The notes under the pieces are model-generated. The model was given only the letters and a program-made list of their open reading frames with translations. It was not told the origin of the DNA and searched no databases. A stretch of 64,000 bases of DNA from Desmodesmus armatus (Eukaryota > Chlorophyta > Chlorophyceae > Sphaeropleales > Scenedesmaceae): assembly GCA_007449985.2 (NCBI GenBank), contig VIIQ02000165.1:62001-126000 (forward strand), read 5' to 3'. The stretch's first letter is position 1; each line of letters opens with the position of its first letter. Both the position numbers and the translations under genes were made by a program. This document shows positions 28,301 to 39,345 of the stretch, in pieces.

Positions 28301-29006
28301 GCCCGACGTCGGGACCAACAGCAGCAGCAGCAGCAGTGCCTTTGAGCCGCCAGCAGTGGCGCAGCCGCCGGCAGCAGTAGCGCCGCCCGCCGGCCTTGCT
28401 GACGCGCGCGCAGGCCACAGCCACAGCAGTAGTAGCAGCAGCAGCAGCTTGGGTGTCAGCATGGGTCTGGGGTGCACGGCCCTGCGCAGGGGGCCAATCT
28501 GTTCGCCTCTCACCGCGCAGAACAGGGTCCGTGTGGGGGACATGCTGCGCCGCTACGCGGCTGCAGCAAGTCCAACGCGCAAGCTGACCCTCACCATGGC
28601 AGGCATGTGCCATATCCAGGCCAGCATCAGGGGGCAGGGTGGGCAGCAGTACAAGCTGGCGCCAGGGTTGGACAACGGCTGCAGCATCACCGCCGGCAGC
28701 GAGGACTGGTTCCTCGGCAACCACCATCGGTTCCTGTACCCGGGGAGCCCTGCGCAGCTGTGCCAGCTAGAGCAGCCCATCCCCATCGGCATGTTTGCCG
28801 GCCGGAAGACCTGCCACGCCACACACTGTGTGCTGGGCCTGCCGCTGCAGCTGGGCCAAGGCGTGTACCCTGTTGACGTGCTCATCGTCAAGGGGGGCAA
28901 ATTTGACCTGGTGCTCGGCAACAACTTTATGTTCGACTACGCAGCGCAACATTGTCCGGTGCTTGCTGATGGTTTTGCACATGATGTTGTCTGTCTCAGG
29001 GTTTAG
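25359..29006 (+). pseudogene. Retroelement gag-protease remnant, frame-broken
   Basis: The ATG at 25359 (CACCATGG) opens a frame with coiled-coil and Gln-rich sequence that runs to 25922. Coding similarity moves by +1 near 25880-25920 and continues to about 27170, then returns to the first frame and ends at the TAG near 29006. The middle part has a coiled coil (LQQQVAALTEKVELLMQQV), a roughly 60-residue tandem duplication around QQEPLGSAALGAAAL, and a retrotransposon-gag-like stretch VPLYDGTTSAREWERYVYAW. The last part ends with a retropepsin-like domain: PGLDNGCSITAG where LDTGAS is usual, then YPVDVLIVKGGKFDLVLGNN. I see no zinc knuckle, reverse transcriptase or integrase. Two frame changes and missing pol favour a decayed or non-autonomous element. 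A domesticated gene with small introns is possible but less likely. Confidence 0.65.
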
Positions 29007-31240
29007 TTGTTACCACCACAGCGCAGACAGAATCCCCTCCCAGATGGTTGTTGCGCCTTGCTTTTGTGTGCTGTGCTTTGCTTTTGGTCAGACATGACAC
29101 GTTCGTAGGTGCTGGCTGGACACAGGTGCCCTACTCATGTTAGCGGCAAGTTCAGTGGAACCTCTTCGTGCGTACTATGCTCACTTTCCAGTTTCGCGTG
29201 TGCCGTGCGTCTGTTCAGGCCATGGTCCCTTGTCGGCTGTGCCGTTCCCTTGCTACTGTGTGGACTTTGGTGCCCTGGCGGCGTCTTGTTTTAGTTTGGC
29301 TTGATTCCTTGTCCTGCGATGTTTGCTTGCTTGTCCCAGGGTTGAGCGTGGCTCCCCTGATGTCTCTGGATCGGGAGTGCACCATGCGCTACATTCCCCT
29401 CCTCTTGTCTGCTTGTTCCAGGGTTGAACGCGGTTCCCCTGATGCCTGTCTGTCTGCCTTGTTCACATGGATGTATCATTCCCATGTTCTCCACTTGACT
29501 GAGGGTTGAGCTGGCTCCCCTCCCAGTTGTAGAGGTCTGTTCTGCTCTGTTTTGCCTCTTGGGCACACGGGTGCTCTCTTCTGTGGTGATCCTTCTTTTG
29601 TTTCCCTTCCGTGGTTGTTGCTTTCCGCAGAGTTGGCTGGTCTTTTGTCTGCATTGTTCACTTTGTGTGGTGTACTGTGTTCCAGGCGCCCCTGTGGCCT
29701 TGCAGATGCTTGTGCGGGTGTGTTGGCAGGGTGGGTGCAAGGTGTGTGTGGCTGGTGGGGTTGTGTGTGTTGGGATATTGCTTCCTTCAATTTTTTCTGC
29801 AGTGGTGCAGTCAGGAGGATTTGAGGCGGGTACTGTCCTTCCGCTCTTCCTGCTCTGGGGGGGTAGGAGGCGTAGCCACGCAGTTGTCGAGCAGGCTGAG
29901 CGTTAGTCCAGCAGTTGGGGACTGACGGGTGTAGAGATGTGAGAGACTGCAGTGAGAATGCAGTGATCAGCCTGTTGTGGTGAAGTGGACACTACATTCT
30001 ATCAGGGTGTCAGGTTCAGTGAGTGGAGTAGGAGACACTATACTGTAGCAGAGTGTCGTGATTAGAGTGAGAAAGGAGTTGAATCAGTTGTATAGCCTGC
30101 ATGACGCGTGTGTCAGTGTGTTTGGTTACAGCGGATGTCGATGAGGTCATAACAGCAAGGATACTCGGTTCCTGTGACTACAGCACTCACTGAGATATGT
30201 GATGTGTAGTGTTGTGCAAGTAAAGCAATGGCAAGAAAAATACATGGTAACAATTCACACCACTACATGTTCTTCAGTTGTGCAGTTGTGCAGTTGTTGA
30301 GCGCCCTGAAGACTTTTACGTTGATAGAGATTACCACAACGTTGATACCAGGCAGTTTGGTCAACGATGCCTCACGGTTGCTCTGGGACCCTCCACCAGA
30401 GGCAAAGTCCGTCTCAAGGAGCAGGTCGCTAACTTCCGCAGGGATGCGTCTCGCACAAAACTAAAAATACAGCAGCAATCTACGTCTTAGCAGAAGCATT
30501 TTAGGGGGCTGTGAGGGCCGCTGGAGGCTCTTACGTAAACCTTCAGTTTATGAGGCCCAGAGGGTGATCAAGTCTGTGCTTGGCGTGCTATGTTGTTTCT
30601 GTATGTGCTTGGTGATATCCTGAGTGACCCTGGGATGGCTGCACCCCCTTCTGGAGGCATGCTGGCTGCAGCTGTGTCCATGGCCTGCTCATGGGCACAA
30701 CCAACCAGCTGGGCGTCTGCAGCAAGCTGCTGGACCAGCTGAGCGGGGAAACGGAGGTTTTGGTGGACGAAGGAAAACATTTATAGAAGCTTTTTCGCTG
30801 GAAGGCCCTCAGGCAAAAACTAGAAATCTGCTCTGCCCAACCGCTGGCTCTCAGGCCGCGTTGAATCTCGAAAAAGAATGCTTCGATGATGAAGGTAAAA
30901 CTTTATAGAAGCTTTTGGCCGTCCGTGAAAAATTTTTTGTTGACGAATTTTTTGTAACACCCCTGTGGAGTGCTGTGGAGACGGACAAGACTTGTTTGTG
31001 GGGCCGTGGAGGGTCCCATTGCTCGAGGCAGGTTTGGCAGATTCACCCCCAAATGTACATGTCCCCATATTGTAACTACCCGCATCAAACCAACTTGCCA
31101 GCGAGCCTGGACTTTTATGCACGGCAGCTGCCGTACTGCAGTCCGGTCCCCTGCAAGCATGACCTAGGTCCTGTATGTACTCGGAGGCAGCTGTGCAGAG
31201 CTGTGCTGTAATTGGCCCTCACATTATGGCCTTGTTGCAG
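29007..31240. other. Long region between the gag-like remnant and the methyltransferase, with minor repeats
   Basis: Three loose copies of an AGGGTTGA...GGCTCCCCT block occur at about 29340, 29421 and 29505. A TTATAGAAGCTTTT word occurs twice (30780 and 30904). The frame 30278-30490 looks protein-like (DFYVDRDYHNVDTRQFGQRC) but I cannot place it. The missing 5' exon or exons of the methyltransferase must lie in this region. Nothing else is recognised. Confidence 0.35.
30278..30490 (+). CDS. Unrecognised 70-codon open frame, possible gene or element fragment
   Basis: This frame has a coding-like, charged composition (VDRDYHNVDTRQFGQRCLTV, then a basic C-terminal half) and ends in TAG. It has no certain start and no recognised family, and it may be the tail of the retroelement or an unknown exon. 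It is listed because its composition differs from the surrounding non-coding frames. Confidence 0.2.
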   Translation: MCSCAVVERPEDFYVDRDYHNVDTRQFGQRCLTVALGPSTRGKVRLKEQVANFRRDASRTKLKIQQQSTS

Positions 31241-33402
31241 TCCCGTACATCCGAAGATTGTAGCGCTGGTCAGACCCGCTGTTCAGCAGTGGAGCAGTAG
31301 TGGTGCCCAAACAGGAACAGCCCCTCCGACTGCAGACAGTTTGAAGACCTACAGGGCAAACGTCCTGCAGGCATACCTGGGCAGCTTCAAGGAACCTTTC
31401 AAACAGGTGATAGTATCACAGCACATGATGCACCTCTATGACTCTCTACTGCTTCATGTCCAGTACTGCAGGGGTTGTCAAACAGCGGCAATCACCCTGC
31501 AGCAGCAATGAGCAGCAACAGCAGGCCTTGCTTTTATGGGCAAGCCTGATACGCACTACAGCTGCATGTTGTTTTTTCGTTCTCTTCAACTTTGATACTG
31601 TTCCTGGCTTGTGTTGTAGGAGGACTGGCAGAAGTTTCTACCAGTGATCCGCTGCCCCAAGGACAGGCCCTTGACCAAGTATGGCCAAGGGGATGGCAGC
31701 AAGCTGCTCTGTAGGGCTGAGGGACTGGCCAACAGACCAGATGGCTCTCCTTGCATCATCTATTCCTTGGGCAGCAATGGTAAGATGTGTGTATGGGCCT
31801 GGTGGGATTAGTGTGGGAGTAGTGGCAGCAGGCCTGTGGGCAGTAGACAGGGTGGGACGTAGAGGCTGTATGTTGACACCACCTAGATGTTTGGGGGCAT
31901 GCACATGCTTGGCAGCAGCGGTCACTACAGTAGAGAGCACCAGCTGTGCATGGCTGTCTGTGACCTACCCGGCTGAATGTGCTGTGCTGTGCTGTTCTGC
32001 AGGAGACTACCAGTTTGAGCAGGCCATGCTGCAAACCACCACATGTGACGTGTACACCTTTGACTGCACATTTGCCGGGAGGAGCATCGACGGGGCCAAG
32101 CGGCACCATTACTACAAGTGGTGCATCGGGAAGGCTGGTGGTGATTGGAAGACGTGGCCCGAGATCACTGAAATGCTGCACCACAGCTCTGTAGACCTCC
32201 TGAAGATGGATATTGGTGGGTGTTTGGGGACCACCGAATGAGCACCTGCCTGGCAGGGGGGTGCGCACAAGCTATGTCCATAAGATACGGAAGCACTAGC
32301 TGCCGCTGTTGTGGCAGCTCGAGTCAGGCCTGCTTGCACATGTTCACAGCAGATGATTCCGAATCATCTCTTCGGAAGAGACAGCACCACAGCAGACACT
32401 GGCTGTCTGCTTTTGGTCATAGCAAGTACGGCCTGTCCACACTGACTCACCGCCTCACCAGTGCTGGTGAAACATTGAGGGACTACTGCTGTCTGTCTAT
32501 GCATGCTTTCTATACTCTGCTGACCTGCTGGCATATGCTTGCTATACTCTGCTGATCTGCTGGCGTACTGTACTTACTGCCGCCTTTCACAAGGCTGGCC
32601 ATACCTTCAAGATGCCTCCGAGGCCCGGGGCCGCTCTGAGGCATGGGCCATGTCAGGGCACATGTCCCCTACCTGTCGCCTTAGTTACATATCACTTGGT
32701 GTATGCCAAGCGTAAGGTGCTGATGCGCACTCATTCCAACTAAGGTGATGCTGTTGTCCTTGCCTGTGTGCAGAGGGCCATGAATATCCAGTGCTGGCAG
32801 ATTTCAAGCCAACTGATGCGTTGCCAGAGGAGATCTCCTTGGAGTTTCACATGCAGTGAGTGGCTTGTCCTGCCCTGTCATGCCCAAATTGCTTAGCTCT
32901 GCTTCAGCTTGTCAGTGTGTTTGCATGCCCTGCCATGCCATATCACAAAATATGCCTAACAGGCAGTGAGCTGCCGATGACATCACGTGTGCTGCACGCT
33001 GACAAAGACCTGCGCTGATGATCAGAGCAGACCTTTGTCAGCATGCAGCACACGTGATGTCATCAGCAGCTCACTGCCTGTTAGGCCTACTTTGTGATAC
33101 GATGTGATACAGTACGTGGCTAGCATACATGGTGGTACCTAGCCTAGGCCGCTGGGCGTGCTGTTCGTGACAAAATATGTATGTTGCGCTGTTGCTGCCG
33201 TTGTTGCTGCCATTGTCGCTGCCGCTATTGTTGCAGCTTTGCAGGCGACCCGGCATCGCCTGCAGAGCTGGCCTTTGTGTTCCTGCACATGGCAAACCTT
33301 GGGTATGTGGCCTACTCACAAGAGGTCAACGAGATTGCTCCACAATGCTGTAGCGAGTTCACATTCATGAGGGTTTCAAACACGACATATGGACGGAAGT
33401 AG
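31241..33402 (+). CDS. METTL24/FkbM-like methyltransferase-domain protein (N-terminus unresolved)
   Basis: Putative SAM-dependent methyltransferase of the METTL24 type (Methyltransf_22 family); substrate unknown. Exons that close in phase: 31241-31406, 31620-31779, 32003-32215, 32774-32855 and 33237-33402, giving about 261 residues to the TAG. Landmarks: FLPVIRCPKDRPLTKYG; IIYSLGSNGDYQFEQAML (glycine-rich SAM loop); TTTCDVYTFDCTF; HYYKWCIGKAGG; VDLLKMDIEGHEYPVL, created exactly by the exon 3-4 junction; EISLEFHMHF; LGYVAYSQEVNEIAPQCCSEFTF. The first listed exon begins with the third base of a codon, so at least one upstream exon, probably coding a signal anchor, is missing from this model. 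An intron (32856-33236) holds a 159-base hairpin. Confidence 0.78.
32941..33099 (+). repeat. Long near-perfect hairpin in methyltransferase intron
   Basis: The arms of about 75 bases are complementary almost end to end: the left arm begins TATCACAAAATATGCCTAAC and the right arm ends GTTAGGCCTACTTTGTGATA. Only a few bases are left for the loop near 33018. It could be a microRNA or siRNA precursor in the sense strand of the gene, or a foldback element. I see no target-site duplication. Confidence 0.85.
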
Positions 33403-35248
33403 GCTAGAACCCTTCTGGACTTTGCATGCTAGCGCATGCATGCTGGCTTGCATGGGCGGCAGGTCAGCACGTGCACGTGTCTTGACGGTGTATTGCAGCA
33501 TGCATGTGCCCAGAAGGTTGCACTTTTGAATGCGCTCCCCTTTTCAAAGTTGTTTTTTGAGGGGCATCTACAACAGCGAACCTTGTTTGGTGTATAATAG
33601 TCTCAGAGGCAGGCAGTGTGAGCAGCAGAATCCTGCACTGGTGCTGGAATCCTGCACTGCAGCCTGGCCGCGGCGCACATGTACCGGTTGAATGCTGGGC
33701 ACAACCGCACGTGTGCACCTGGCGTTTGAATCCTGGCATTCGGATCCTAAAAACTTGGAGCACCATAGCACTCGCTGCCAGCGAGTAAGTTACACTGCGA
33801 CTGTGTACTCTGTGCGTTGGCATGATCTTGCGCTGGCGGCCTGAGCAGCCCCTTGTTGCGTTTTGTGTTGGTGAGACTGCTGTGCTTCACCTGCCCAGTG
33901 GCTGGGTACCCGGTTGGCTGTGTGTTCTGAGTATTGGAAAATGCCACGTTGACTGCAAGTTATGCTGCTGGCTAGGAACACCACCTCTTGTGTTTTTGGT
34001 GATGAGACTGCTGCATGCTTCACTTACTTGTCAACTGGCTGGACTTTGTCATCCGAAGACGCAAGTTATATGTGGGCAAGGTAATGCGTTGACGGGAAGT
34101 CACTGACTGGCGGCTGCTGGCTTCAGACACCGCTCCTTGTTGTGTGTGTGATTGCGAGAGTGCTGCATGCTTCATTTTACGGTGCTGCGTGTTCAAAGTC
34201 TGCGCAACTCGTTGGCAGTGGCCACTTCCTGCCCTCGGGTGAATCGCAATGGTCTGGGAGGCGTGGGGGGACCTCCTATTGCGGAACTCGGAGTGCTGCC
34301 AGTATTTTGGGGAAAGTCTGCATGCCCAGGCCGTATTGTGTATGAAAGAAGAAAGAAGTATGCAGATATACCCCGTTGTATTCTAACGTCGTAGGATTCT
34401 CCATTGGCCTCACGTATGTATACAGGAGGGTGAGTGGCCCATGCACTTGCCAAGGTGGTGCGTCCTGCATGAGCGTTCCATACTTGTCTGCAGCAGCTGC
34501 TGGAGCCAACATTGAGCCATCATTGCTGCTTCCCACTCTGCCATTATCTGCTGCATGCAATGTGCGGCTTGGTTGTGCTCATGTCAAGTTTGTGTGACGC
34601 AAAGTGCCTGGCGGTGCTGCGGTGTTGTGAACTTACTGGAACCTTCAAGGTCTGCGTTCCTGCTGCACGGCCGCCGAGAGGCTGCTGCCCCACACTGCAA
34701 TCGCACATTCTGGCTTGCACCTCATAGTGGCGTGCCTGCGAAACTGCCAGTGAATGAGTTGAGTGTTTGGCGTAAAATTTGTTTCCACCTTATTCAACAT
34801 GAAGTACAAGTGTGGTGTGGGTTACTCGACAGCATGTCTGGTTGGTTGCGATTGCACGCACACACACAAGGGAGGTTGTTGCTCTCAAGGTGTGACCTGT
34901 TACATTCACCGGGCGTTGCGCATGTGTGAAGAGCAAGCTTCTGTAGGCGGCTTGAGTTGGTTGGATGGTGCTTCGTGCTTTGGTCAAGCTACTATCCGTT
35001 GGTCCTTTGGTGTTGGATTTTGCAACACCGAGTTCCACTGGCTGTGCCGTACATTGTGGACCCCTCAACTGCACTGTCCCAGAAGAAGTATGGTACTAGT
35101 ACTTACAAGGCATACCATAGACTGCCAACAATGCGGCTTTCACCATGGAGTGTACATGCTTGCAGCCCACCATACATACGGTGGTTGCAAAATCAGGCAC
35201 CAGTACCGACAGCTGTAGGTGTGCATGCTGTGCCATCGGCCGCCGCGT
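33403..35248. other. Convergent intergenic region with degenerate tandem repeats
   Basis: The 3' regions of the methyltransferase (+) and the F-box gene (-) meet here. Three decayed copies of a unit of roughly 140 bp, marked by GAGACTGCTGCATGCTTCAC-like words, start near 33870, 34005 and 34152. A Cys-rich open frame at 34802-35218 has no splice or family support and is not called as a gene. Confidence 0.45.
35103..35107 (-). terminator. Candidate poly(A) signal TGTAA of the F-box/LRR gene
   Basis: TGTAA on the minus strand about 145 bases beyond the stop at 35249-35251, the first one downstream. Confidence 0.5.
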
Positions 35249-38200
35249 TCATTGTGAGCCCGTCTCCTGTGACTGTGTCTGCTGCAGCTGTGACTGCATC
35301 TCCTCCAGCTGCTGCCGCAGTGCCGCAACCTCGTCCTGCGCGGCTGCTGCCTGCTTCTGTGCCTTGCGCGCCTGCTTCTGCGCTGCTGACGTCTTTTTGC
35401 GCTCCGCCGCAGCCTCTGCAGCAGGCAGATGCAGCAAGAAAAGAGTGACATAACATTAACAACAATAACAACCACCCACACTTTGTTTCTCCGTCAATAC
35501 AAGGAGTGACAGGGAGCGTTTAGTGACTTCTTCCTGCGCTCCGCTGCAGCCTCTGCAGCAGCCAAATGCAAGATAAGACAGACAGCGTGACATGAGACTC
35601 ACCCAATAACTGTGTTAGAGAAGTAGTGACAGCAACGTTAACTTGCTGGTTTGGTAACTCATGGCAGAGCAGGTGCTGGGTGACTGTGTGAAATTGTTGG
35701 CAAGGTTGGGAGTGAAAACACGCCAAGGCAACTGGGTGGGATCAACCCAGCGCTGACCCCAAGCATGTGAAGCTCCAGCCAGCACAGCCGGCCATGTGTC
35801 GCGCACATCCATTGGTGTGACGGAGTGAGATGTGAGTACAGGAGGCTTGCACAACCAAACCCCAGGGCCTGCACCAGATGCGCCCTTAGTGCCCTGGCTA
35901 CAGATGCGGCAGGGATAAGTGACCAGCACACGTGCGCACCAGCCGCTGGCTGAATGTACAGCAAGTGCTCTCAAGCCCACATGTCACATCAGCACGTACC
36001 CACCCCCCAAAACCTGCCTTTCACTAGCAGTAGTACTAGCACTATGTGTGCCATTCCCTGCAACCTTCTCAACCCAGCCACAAGCCTCAAGGGCGCCGCA
36101 TTCGCCTCACCTTTCCTTGCGTTTTTGGCATCCTGTTTTGCTGCCTTGAGCTCTTCCTTCAGCTCCTGCTGCAGCTCCCTCCATAGCTGCGGGCTCTTGG
36201 CACACCGCTCCTTCAGCTGTTGAGACACACTGGCAGCCACGCAGCCATGCTGCGGCAAAACACACGCGCACACACAGTGCAGCTGTCACGATGTCTCCAA
36301 TATTCGTGTTGGGCGTGCGGCACTCCACATGCACTTCACAAGGCGCACACCAGGATGCAAGCCACAGATTGCTGGTGTTCATTTGCAACCGGCTGGGCTC
36401 CGCAGACTCAGTCCACACACACATTCGACACGAACTGTTACACACAGTTGCACAACCAAGCCGCTGCCGTCAGCGTGGCAGTGTCCTCCTCACCTTGCTT
36501 AGCTTTGTTTGCAGCAGCAGCGCGTCCCCTGGCGGTGCCCTCACACCCTTGCGGCCCCGTGTGGGCAGCACCTCTTGACTTACATCCTCCGAGGTGATGT
36601 CAGCCAAGTGCAGGGAGGCCAGGCCTGTCAGCGCTGTCAGTGCCAGCAAGCCTTTGTCGCTGAGAAGCTCCCCAATACCAGTAATATCTAGGACTGACAG
36701 CCCCCGCAGTTTAGCGATGTGCTGGAGGTGCTCATCCTGCAGCACTTGAAAGTGGCTGTGCATGCTCAAATCCAGCCTTGTCAGGGAGCCTGTGGACAAA
36801 TGCAAGCAACGGGGGAGCACAGCCACAAACTCAACACTGCAAGTAAGAAACCTCAGCCTTGTTGAGCCTTGTTGAGGAGCCTGGCAGCAACAGCAGGGAC
36901 GGGGTACGGAGGAGCAAGGAGCCCAAGCGACACACGAGCATGGGCAAGGGTATCAGGACGCAAATTGGATGACTCCAGCAGCTGCAAGAAGTTGATCCTG
37001 CGAGTGTGCATGCATGCAACACTACTTGGGTCTAGTAATTCTTGAACCTTGTACTTCAAGGGCGCTCAGGACAACAATAGAACAGCTACGCTGCCACAGG
37101 TAGCTACTGAACTCGCATTTACCTGCCAGTGCCGACAGCGACACGAGGTCCGTCTCCGACTTGAGCACAAGGCTGCGCTGCATGCGCAGCCACGTCAGCG
37201 CAGGACAGGCCGCCACCAGGTGCCCAAGGTCTTCTGCTAAGAAGAGAGGACACCCAGGGCTGCAGTAGCACATGTCACTGACGCCCAGCACCTGCAACCG
37301 CGGCAGCAGCAGGCCCGCAAAGAGGTGCTGCCGTGCGCTGCGCACGCTCTGCCCACCCTGCTCCTGCTCCCAGACACCTGCTGGTGCGTCATCACTCCCA
37401 TTGGACAGGGTATTATTGCCGATATCAAGCGCGGTCAGCTGCGTCAGCGGGCTCAAAGCTACTGACAGGTCTGCAGCACGCGTTGTCGGCCGGCGGCCGC
37501 CGAAGCAGCCCATCATGTTGAGCTGCTGCAGCTGCAGCAGCCGCGGCAGCGCGGCCAGAAGGTCACTCGGGTGTGGCATGGCAGTGTCGTCCACATTCAA
37601 CCACGTGAGGGAGGTTAGGTCTGCTAAGACCTGCGGTTGCCTTAGCGTCAGGCTGCTGATATCCAAGGCCCGCAACTCCTGCAACCAACCGCTGGTGGAG
37701 CTGCTGCTATCTGCATGGCTGTTGCAGCTGCTGGGCTCGTTTCGCTCTGCTGCTGTGTGTCCTGGGAAGTCTGCTGCCTGGCTGTCTCTCACACCTGGCC
37801 CCTGCTGCTGCCGCCCTCGCGCGCCGCTGCTGCTATTCGTGCCAGTGCTGTTACTCGGCTGCAGGAGGGTTGTCACTTCAAGGTACTCTGAGTTCCCGCC
37901 CAAAAACAGAGCAGTGAGGGCTGCAGGCAGGCACCCCAGGCTGCGCGGGTCACTGAGTGAGTTGTGTGAGAGGTCCAGGGTCCTCAAGTGAGGCAAGCTG
38001 CAACAGAGTGACGTCACACATGCATCGTCGAGGTCACACCTGTGGCAAAAAGCAGGCAAGACGGCAGGAAAGGAGCCCTGATGGTGAGCACATCCAAAGT
38101 CACATGCGAGTTTGGTCCGGGCTCTGGGCACCTCCTGAGTCAAAAGGGTGTTAGGCATCTCTCATCGGTGTGGGGCTAGACTTTGGGCTCCCGGCAGCCT

Positions 38201-39345
38201 CGGCTGTTGTGTGTGGCCAGCTGGTGGGGGTCCGCCCTTCTTGTGCCTTACAAACAAAAGAATACATCCAAAGCCAGCTGGTGGGAGTCCGCCCCCCTTG
38301 TGCCTTACCACAAAAAAGAATACATCCAAAGGTGACAACCCGAAGGTTGCATGCAGGTCGCAAGCTGGCAGCTAGTGAGATGCCACCAGGCATGCCAACC
38401 CTCCCACTGCGTATGGCACTCTCAGATGCAGCAAGAGGTGGTGGGTGTGCAACAGGAATACGTACGCAAATGTGCCAGCTGAACCAAGTAGCTGTGTAAG
38501 GCTATCAAGGGGCGTTGCTGGTGATGAAGCTGGGGATGTAAACCCCAGCGGCATGTGTGTGGATGGTGCTTCTCTGTTGTACTCACTGCTCCGCCTGTAG
38601 GTATGTCAGCTTGGTGCATCCCTCCCACAGCACACGTGCTGCTGCAGCAAGCTCCTCTCTGCTGCTGGTGCTGATCAGGGGGCCCCAGCACAGGTTGATC
38701 AAGCACAGGTGCTGCAGGTCCTGCAAGTTGACACGGCCCGGGTAACTGGGCGGCTGTATGCATGATGCAAATATCTCCAAATTCAAAGATCAAACAGGAA
38801 ACCCCACAGTAGGGGCGCGTGCTGCTGATGGCGAAACAGAAGCACTGCGCCAACAACAAGCACCCGAAGGCACCACCTCTGCAATGATCATGCCAGCTGT
38901 CCTGCGCCGCAACCCATGCCACGATGTTGAAGAACCCCATGTTCACAAAGTGCTGAAACAAAGCTCACTGCTGCGCATGACACACCTTCATGTTATTGCC
39001 AGCTGCCTGTAGCAGCACTGGCTTTGAAGTCACAGAGTTGAGCTCCAGCCTTGTCAGCTGCTGTAGGCCAGCGATGCTGCTTGTGACGCCATCCCCACAG
39101 ATGCTGCCTGTTTTGACTACCAGCGCTTGCAACCCTGCACCGTTCTGTCCCAGCCAGGCTTGTGACAGGGCATTGCAGGGCTGCAGCAGCAGTCCCTCCT
39201 GTGCAGTGACCGACACAGCTGCTGCTGCCCAACGCCTGCACACAAGCGTGCATGTGCCTAGGCGTTCACTTTGGGGCAAAAACCGCAGGATCTGCTCCAA
39301 GACGCCGTCCAGTGAGAGTGCAAGGAAACGATCATCAGCCTGCAT
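35249..39345 (-). CDS. F-box and leucine-rich-repeat protein with C-terminal coiled coil
   Basis: Likely substrate receptor of an SCF-type E3 ubiquitin ligase. Exons 39345-38986, 38753-38587, 38039-37123, 36789-36494, 36249-36111 and 35415-35249 give 2046 bp and 681 residues, all phases closed. The start ATG has no competitor. F-box near residues 8-48: LSLDGVLEQILRFLPQSERL then LVCRRWAAAAVSV. LRR segments follow: LQQLTRLELNSV, LQDLQHLCLINLCW, LPHLRTLDLSHNSL, LRALDISSLTL, LTSLTWLNVDDT, LTQLTALDIGNNTL, LTRLDLSM, LRGLSVLDITGI, LTGLASLHLADI. The last two exons code a charged helix with Gln/Ala heptads (LRQQLEEMQSQLQQTQ). LRR length and irregular Ser/Gln loops fit algal F-box/LRR proteins. The substrate is unknown. 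The start of the last exon is partly duplicated at 35530-35552. Confidence 0.85.
35530..35552 (-). repeat. Decoy copy of F-box/LRR exon 6 start with acceptor
   Basis: CTGCTGCAG|AGGCTGCAGCGGAGCGCA recurs 137 bases upstream of the true exon 6 (35415). The upstream intron (TGTCAC...TCTTGC) is duplicated too. It reads EAAAERRKK in the same phase as the real exon. Confidence 0.8.
38225..38333. repeat. Two tandem copies of a ~56-bp unit in an F-box/LRR intron
   Basis: CCAGCTGGTGGGGGTCCGCC through AATACATCCAAAG is repeated back to back, with a few differences, inside the intron between exons 2 and 3. Confidence 0.8.

Noticed and set aside
27446..28543. 365-codon minus-strand frame opposite the gag-like element
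   Set aside because: Shadow of the GCA/GCC-rich element. The plus frame ends in a recognisable retropepsin-like domain.
29007..30240. 3' LTR of the gag-like element
   Set aside because: I compared this stretch with the sequence upstream of 25283 and saw no repeated segment long enough to be an LTR pair.
34763..35218. Cys-rich frame of 151 codons, possibly a small secreted protein
   Set aside because: There is no signal peptide and no splice sites, and it overlaps the F-box/LRR 3' UTR. Cys richness follows from TGT/TGC-rich repeats nearby.
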